A stretch of 64,000 bases of DNA from Basidiobolus meristosporus CBS 931.73. Taxonomy: Eukaryota > Basidiobolomycota > Basidiobolomycetes > Basidiobolales > Basidiobolaceae. Shown here piece after piece: positions 58,228 through 64,000 of the stretch. The notes under the pieces were generated by a model. It did no database searches. It had not been told where the DNA came from and saw only the letters and a list, made by a program, of their open reading frames with translations. The stretch's first letter is position 1. Each line of letters begins with the position of its first letter. The stretch is taken from positions 62,001 through 126,000 of the forward strand of contig MCFE01000069.1 in assembly GCA_002104905.1 (NCBI GenBank). The letters run 5' to 3'. The translations under genes and the position numbers were made by a program.

Positions 58228-60850
58228 TGGTTACAAGTCTTGATGTAAGAGTTGCAGAGAAATAGATAGCTTAGCTAGTGTTGTATTCACTAAATGCTAA
58301 TTGATATCCATTAAGATCTGCTGATTAATCTGCTGACTAACACTATCAAAGCAATTGAAAGTACTGATATACTAACAGGCTAAACATTAATCTAATTGAT
58401 TTGACTAACAACTGATCTATCTTAGACATTCAAGCATTGGATCATATCATTCTTCATATAAAAGTTGGGAGAGTTCTCCTAAATCTCTTTTCTTATGGTT
58501 CTGGTATCTTGATACTACAGCATTGTTAGTAAGTCTTGCAAGCTTGAGTCTGTCTCTATGAACTAGATCTTCTTGGATATTCCCTTTTTAGTCTACCAGT
58601 TGGCAAGTTGCATATGGACACTTTCTGATGATCTTTAATGGCCTCTCCATTGTGGAGCAATCATCTTCCAAGTATTGTTTCATACCAATACAAAGTTTCA
58701 AACTATCAAAGCCTTTGGTGATATAGTCTTGTCAAATCACTGCTTCCTCTTTTCTACACTTTTAGAGATTTTGGCCTGTGCCTCCTGAAATTTTTGTTCC
58801 AATTGCTGGTGTCTACTAGGCTGACTGAGCTCATCCTCCAAGTGGTCAGTGAATCTTGGCTATGTGAGATCTCCTGGAATCACTGGTTCACATCCAAACA
58901 CTAGGTAAAATGGGAATTGCTGGGTAGTGTTGTGCACCCTAACTCTGCTGACAAACAGTGCTTGCTCAATATACTCATTCCATTTACTTATAGCTCCATT
59001 TGCATATTTAGTCAGCATTTTTCCAAATGATCCATTAAGCTGCTCAGTCACTCCTTTAGTTCTTGTTGATATGCCAAAGTATTCAGATGTTTGATCTGCT
59101 GCATTTCCAGGTAGGCTTCCAATTTTTTGGCCATAGAGCTCTCTCCTCTAGCAGAAAAGATTTCCTTAGGGAATCCAAACCTCATTTGGAGCTCATTGCA
59201 GATGAAACTTGGAACTTGTTGCTCACTGGATACTGGTACAGCTCTGGCCACTGGCCATTTGGTGACATGGTCCATTGCTACTAAAATCCACTAATTACAT
59301 TTTTTAGTAGTAGGCAGTCCTCCAATAAAGTCAATTCCCCATCTCTCAAGTGGTATTACTGGCTCAAAGGGAAAGAGTTCTGCAATTCTCTATGGTTGAC
59401 CTTGGTTGATTTGGTAACTTTGGCATGTTTGCACTAGCTTTGCAATAACTTATTTCATTCTGGGCTACCATACTGTAGCTATACAAGGCTGTAGTTTCCT
59501 TTGATTCTAAGATGTCTGTATTCAATGTGCAGCTTATGTATTGAATCTAGGTGGGCAACACAGGGGTAATAGTATACTGGGCCTTCATCAACAATTAAAC
59601 AGAGTGTTACATTCCTTACTACACACTTGCTAGCTTCATCCCTGATAATCTTATTGATATCTTCATTCACATCATCAGGAATGGCTTGGTCCTCCAACTA
59701 CTTTGGTAACAGTCTAGGCCAATGTGATTCATGCACCAGGTTGAGTTGGGCAACTTGTCCTAGTATGGATAGGCATCAGCAGCTGTGTTAATCTTCCAAA
59801 GGCTGTGGACAAACTCTAGGTCAAATTGCTGAATGTATTCACTCCATCTTGTCAATCTTTTGGATAGTACTTTCTGAGTAAATATATTCTCAAGTGAGGC
59901 TTGATCAGTCTTAATTATGCACTTGACTCTTTTGGTGTAGCATATTCATGTCTTTAAGCAATGTATCATGACAGGCATCTCCTTCTCATGCACTGTATAG
60001 TTCTGCTCTGCTGAGTACAGTTTTGGGATTCAAAGCAACTGGGTATCCCTTTCCTTCATGCTCTTGGCTCAATACTCCACAAAGCACATTATCCAAAGTG
60101 TCTGTGCCAAAAGTCAACTCTTTTCTGAGGTCAGATATTCTTAAGCTTGGCTGCTTGGCAAGTTTATTCATATAGCATCCAAAATGCAGTCTCACAGGCT
60201 ATGTCCCACTACAAGGTGTGGTCTTTATTGAGAATATCAGTCACAGGGGCTGCAACACTTGCAACGGACCTGAAAAATCTCTGATCATAGGAAAGCATTC
60301 CAAGATATGGTCTGTGCTCTGCAGTGCTATGAGGCTGCTTCAGGTTCTCAATAACTTCCACTTTCTTGGGGCTTAATGGCACTCTTGTGCTAGTTACTGT
60401 TGTAGGAGTCTTGGAGATATTGGAAGTGATTGCATGAACAAGTAGATTATGTGGTTTTCACTTAATGATTTATTGAATGTAAAAGTAGTATTTATACTTT
60501 TACCTGGTCTTGGCATTACAAACACGTAGAATAGGTTAAGAAAGGTCCCAAGAACATGTGTGCAAAGTTTGGGGCTGTTTGGACAACTTTGAGAATTTTC
60601 ATGTTCTGGGTACCTGGTGTTTTGGTGAAAATATTCTAAGTAAATCCTGACAAGGAATTTGATCAGTATTCTCTAGGATTTGAAGGTAATGATCTAAGTG
60701 AGTAAGTTAGGTGAATATGTAGGTGAAATTACAAATTTTTACAACAGTTACCAGGTGTGCCTTATACTCAATATTTTTCTTGAAGAGCTCATACCTTGGT
60801 CTCCTAGGAGTGTCCTGAAGTCTGGGATTGGAAGTTCAAGTAGCAGCAGG
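58228..60850 (-). mobile_element. Gypsy-3, degenerate copy of the Gypsy-1/2 family
   Basis: 3' LTR remnant 58228-58449 (TGGTTACAAGTCTTGATG ... ATCATATCA), shortened internally. Then decayed pol: integrase pieces at 58860-59275 ([31 protein letters not shown]; the second catalytic site reads SARGE), RNase H pieces near 59990-60190, RT fragments to about 60850, broken by a solo LTR. Gag and 5' LTR are missing. Confidence 0.8.
60398..60746 (+). repeat. Solo LTR (349 bp) of a Copia-type family
   Basis: TGTTGTAGGAG ... TTTTTACAACA, with inverted-repeat tips, flanked by GTTAC at 60393-60397 and 60747-60751. Inserted in the Gypsy-3 RT. Same family as the LTRs at 10115, 28670 and 29330, and linked to Copia by the coding relic at 10400-11480. 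Strand by analogy with that copy. Confidence 0.8.
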
Positions 60851-60920
60851 TAGCAGTGCTCACACTAATCTACAAGGTGGCATACTGATAAAATGAATGA
60901 TGTTTATTTTTGAGGGATTA

Positions 60921-62289
60921 GACTTGTTCCACTGAATAGTGCCACATAGTGCCAGCCTGTTTATAGTGCCGGATTGATCTGGCACCCTGTGGCACTATCT
61001 GGCATTATAATTTCTACCATGATGCTAGTGGTATGATACAGTGACTGGTAGTTTACCCAATCTTACTTATGTTGCTCATAATAGTGCTTTCCTTGCTTTA
61101 TTCACTCTTCATAATGCTCCGGACACATTTCTTTCAGTGGATGTCTTCTTGTATGAGCATACTGTGCATTGATAAGTATCTTAACTATTTTACCTATTCT
61201 GCTGTTTTCACCTATATATGACTTTCCTCTGTATTTACCTGCTAATATGCTGAATCTCTTCAGATATCCAGATATGTGCTCTACCCTCACTCTGAAATGA
61301 TTAAATAACTCATTGTAGAGCTTCTGCTTCCTGCTAAGCACACCATTCCTTGGCTTCCCATAAGCTGTAATACATCCTAGTCTCTGACAATCCTCTTCTA
61401 TATAGGCTAAGTCTGCCATACATTTCTCCCCTCCACTGAATTCAGGATGATTCTCTACCCAGAGTGCTTTGTCATGCCTACTTCCAGCAAATGGCCCACT
61501 AAACCAGATGATGTTACCCTCAATGTCAGACAGTGCTTGAAACTTCACACAGTGTGCCTTGTACTTGCCAGAATAAAAGTGCCTCTGCCCTCTAGAAGGT
61601 CTGTTAATCCTCACTGGGAAGGTATCCAAAATACTCCTGATATGGTACCTGTTGCTGAACACTCTGGGATATGGAAGTCTATTGGAGCTTCTGAACCTAG
61701 TATTCCAAGCTTGCTCTAAGTCATTCATACCCTCTGCAAGGTGGTTCTCCATTGCTGTCAGCTGGGAATGAAATCTTCTAGGACTTTTGTTGCCATGGAT
61801 GGTGGGATGAGACCTTGTAGGGCAATAGTTCTTGTAATAGCAGAGAAGCTTAACAAGGGATCTTCTTGAGTAGTTTGGGGCAGATGGTGCACAGTACTTG
61901 GAATAGATCTCCTCTAGTGTGTCAAAAGGAAATCCAGTGGTAATGATGGGATTGATGATAAAAGACCACTCAGATGAGTAAGTCATATTAAAATTGGTGG
62001 ATGATTGTATGGAGGTTGTTTGAATTGATTTGGCGCAATCTACATTATTTATCGGATTTTTAATGCATTATGATTAAATCTCCATCATTGCCATGTATCC
62101 CATCATCATGTTGCAAAAATCATTCACAAACAATGCCTTGGTACTTTTATTGATGCTTTACTCATAGGCCTATAATCAAATAGGAAATTGGCAATTGATA
62201 TGATCTAATCCATGTCAACACAATCTGAGATGCATCATGCATAATGTATTGAAAATTCAACAATCACATTAGTTTTCATATATATATCA
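60921..62289 (-). mobile_element. Harbinger element E1 (transposase half)
   Basis: End GACTTGTTCCACTGAATAGTGCC at 60921 after TTA, subterminal TGCCA motifs, intact transposase on minus, then intergenic DNA up to 62289, where the end of E2 begins inside the TTTTCATATATAT stretch. The accessory half probably lies beyond E2, outside the window. Confidence 0.7.
61102..61986 (-). CDS. PIF/Harbinger DDE transposase (element E1), intact 294 aa
   Basis: Colinear with the G transposase over all 294 residues. Asp121 (ILDTFPVRI), Asp192 (MADLAYIEEDC) and Glu236 (VRVEHISGYLKRF) are kept. Near the Glu, the usual HTFGYL is HISGYL, which might weaken it. Other changes are few and scattered. Start MTYSSEWSFIINPI at 61986. 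Confidence 0.85.
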   Translation of the reverse strand: MTYSSEWSFIINPIITTGFPFDTLEEIYSKYCAPSAPNYSRRSLVKLLCYYKNYCPTRSHPTIHGNKSPRRFHSQLTAMENHLAEGMNDLEQAWNTRFRSSNRLPYPRVFSNRYHIRSILDTFPVRINRPSRGQRHFYSGKYKAHCVKFQALSDIEGNIIWFSGPFAGSRHDKALWVENHPEFSGGEKCMADLAYIEEDCQRLGCITAYGKPRNGVLSRKQKLYNELFNHFRVRVEHISGYLKRFSILAGKYRGKSYIGENSRIGKIVKILINAQYAHTRRHPLKEMCPEHYEE

Positions 62290-62471
62290 GACTTGTTCCG
62301 TTGGATAGTGTCACATAGTGCCAGCCTGTTTAAGGTGCCGGATTGATCTGGCACCCTATGGCACTATCTGGCATTATAATTTCTACCATGATGCCAGTGG
62401 TATGATACAGTTACTGGTAATTTTACTCAATCTTACTTATGTTGCTCAGAATAGTGCTTTCCTTGCTTTAT

Positions 62472-63355
62472 TTACTCTTCATAATGCTCCAGACACATTT
62501 CTCTCAGTGGATGTCTTCTTGTATGAACATACTGTGCATTAATAAGTATCTTAACTATTTTACCTATTCTGCTGTTTTCACCTATATATGACTCTCCTCT
62601 GTATTTACCTGCCAATATGCTGAATCTCTTCAGATATCCAAATGTGTGCTCAACCCTTACTCTGAAATGATTAAATACCTTATTGTAGAGCTTCTGCTTC
62701 CTGCTAAGCACACCATTCCTTGGCTTCCTATAAGCTGTTATACATCTAATCTCTGACAATCCTCTCCTATATAGGCTAAGTCTGCCATACATTTCTCCCC
62801 TCTACTGAATTCAGGATGATTCTCTACCCAGAGTGCTTTGTCATGCCTACTTCCAGCAAATGGCCCACTAAACCAGATGATGTTACCCTCAATGTCAGAC
62901 AGTGCTTGAAGCTTCACACAGTGTGCCTTGTACTTGCCAGAATAAAAGTGCCTCTGCCCTCTAGAAGGTCTGTTAATCCTCACTGGGAAGGTATCCAAAA
63001 TACTCCTGATATGGTACCTGTTGCTGAACACTCTGGGATATGGAAGTCTATTGGAGCTTCTGAACCTAGTATTCCAAGCTTACTCTAAGTGATTCATACC
63101 CTCTGCAAGGTGGTTCTCCATTGCTGTCAGCTGGGAATGAGATCTTCTAGGACTTTTGTTGCCATGGATGGTGGGATGAGACCTTGTAGGGCAATAGTTC
63201 TTGTAATAGCAGAGAAGCTTAACAAGGGATCTCCTTGAGTAGATTGGGGTTGATGGTCCACAGTACTTGGAATAGATCTCCTCTATTGTGTCAAAAGGAA
63301 ATCCAGTGGTAGTGATGGGATTGATCAGAAAAGACCATTCAGATGAGTAAGTCAT
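62472..63355 (-). pseudogene. PIF/Harbinger DDE transposase (element E2)
   Basis: Three open pieces, 63080-63355, 62738-63031 and 62472-62792. A stop replaces CAA after HLE (C to T), and a 1-bp loss near 62750 shifts the frame within QRLGCITAYRK. Catalytic Asp, Asp and Glu positions are all still present in the pieces. Confidence 0.85.
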
Positions 63356-63714
63356 ATTACAATTGATGGATGATTGTAAGGAGGCGGTTTGAATTGATTT
63401 GGCACAATCCGCGTTATTTATCTGATTTTTAATACATTATGGTTAAATCTCCATCAATTGCCATGTATCCCATCTTTATGTTGCAAAAATCATCTGCAAA
63501 CAATGCCTTGGTACTTTTATTGATGCTTTAATCATAGGTCCAGTATCAAATAGGAAATCTGCAATTGATGTGATCTGATCCGTGACAACGCAATCCAAGA
63601 TGCATCATGCATAATATATGGAAAATTCAGCATTCACATTAGTTTTCATATATATTTCATATAAGACCAGGTTGATGCCAATATACCGCTGTATAAGTAT
63701 CCAAATCCGTTGCT

Positions 63715-64000
63715 ATGGTCCCCATACCAAGCCTCAACTCATCTTTAGTACAACCCAGACAAAACCCATCCCCCAGCTCACAGGCGCGGTCCAGACCGGA
63801 GAAGTCAATGTTGGATCCGTTCAAGTTCTTGCCAAATGATTTTAGTATGGCCCAAGTGTCTATGATGATCCTTCATACAGATATTTGGGCACTACTGATT
63901 AATCTAGCAGAACTAGATACCTCAGAGAGTCGACAAAGATGGAAGAATTTGAGTAGAAAGCTGTGGCATGAGTTCTACATCAAGATGCCAGCCAATGTAT
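63715..64000 (+). CDS. Harbinger accessory ORF (element E2), 5' part, cut by window end
   Basis: ATG at 63715 opens 95 codons with no stop to the edge: MVPIPSLNSSLVQPRQNPSP, then FKFLPNDFSMAQVSMM, a Trp/Leu-rich WALLINLAELDTSESRQRWK and LSRKLWHEFYIKMPANV. It reads in frame (AAGATGCC) where G and H have lost one base. The window stops at GTAT, the first bases of the putative intron. Perhaps a Myb/SANT-like DNA-binding protein; not proven. Confidence 0.65.
   Translation, partial: MVPIPSLNSSLVQPRQNPSPSSQARSRPEKSMLDPFKFLPNDFSMAQVSMMILHTDIWALLINLAELDTSESRQRWKNLSRKLWHEFYIKMPANV

Larger units (their letters stand above)
62290..64000 (-). mobile_element. Harbinger element E2, runs off the window
   Basis: End GACTTGTTCCGTTGGATAGTG at 62290 after TCA. 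Transposase pseudogene on minus, intergenic region 63356-63714, then the accessory ORF on plus up to the edge. Inserted in E1 by the break in E1's intergenic stretch. Confidence 0.75.

Noticed and set aside
1-64000. CRISPR arrays, tRNA or rRNA genes
   Set aside because: No regularly spaced short repeats; no cloverleaf or rRNA core sequence noticed. The TGGTAGCAG sites are primer sites, not tRNA genes.
1-64000. Classical repeat-induced point mutation (RIP) as cause of decay
   Set aside because: Changes seem concentrated at CpG, and near-identical duplicated elements remain intact, which fits methylation decay better. Dinucleotide counts would decide.

Overview
The window is a block of nested transposable elements from a fungus, most likely a basidiomycete (Agaricomycetes-like). 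I see no host gene. The fungal call rests on three things: Tnp2-type CACTA transposases with the motif order of mushroom genomes, a chromodomain-bearing Ty3/Gypsy element of Tf1/sushi style, and PIF/Harbinger DDE transposases. The species is not identifiable by eye. The sequence is visibly CpG-poor, and many inactivating changes are C-to-T or G-to-A, as expected of methylated repeats.

Layout. 1-12150: a CACTA (EnSpm/Tnp2) element, AC, is split by a younger relative, B (2895-8420), with a clean 3-bp duplication, and is hit again by a Copia relic (10115 to about 11740). 12150-14650: an old Gypsy relic carrying a foldback Harbinger-type MITE in its integrase tail, then an LTR. 14650-21188: degenerate Copia, CACTA and Harbinger pieces and a solo Gypsy LTR (20007-20373). 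21189-26126: Gypsy-1, a nearly intact minus-strand element inside a Copia relic. 26130-29790: Copia debris. 29790-43586: a stack of Harbinger elements (I, then H, then G), with a pristine Gypsy-2 (36177-41114) inside G. 43900-58117: CACTA element D, with two copies of a chromovirus inserted: a deleted one (46002-49401) and a full-length one (51939-57815). 58118-60920: more CACTA terminus, then the Gypsy-3 relic interrupted by a solo LTR. 60921-64000: two Harbinger elements, E2 probably inserted in E1, running off the end.

How the parts work. Gypsy-1, -2 and -3 are one family with 368-bp LTRs, a 4-bp target duplication, an initiator-tRNA-like primer site and one gag-pol ORF. The chromovirus is different: a 5-bp duplication, an apparent self-priming 5' end, and separate gag and pol frames joined by what looks like a textbook -1 frameshift signal (GGGAAAC, 6-nt spacer, perfect 11-bp hairpin). 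The CACTA elements carry a divergently transcribed accessory ORF of unknown function with basic repeats. The Harbinger elements pair a DDE transposase with a divergent accessory ORF.

Strongest observations: the frameshift signal, the self-primer, a shared Asp-to-Asn change at the integrase catalytic position of Gypsy-1 and Gypsy-2, the conserved CACTA accessory ORF, and the nested stack whose CpG decay tracks insertion order.
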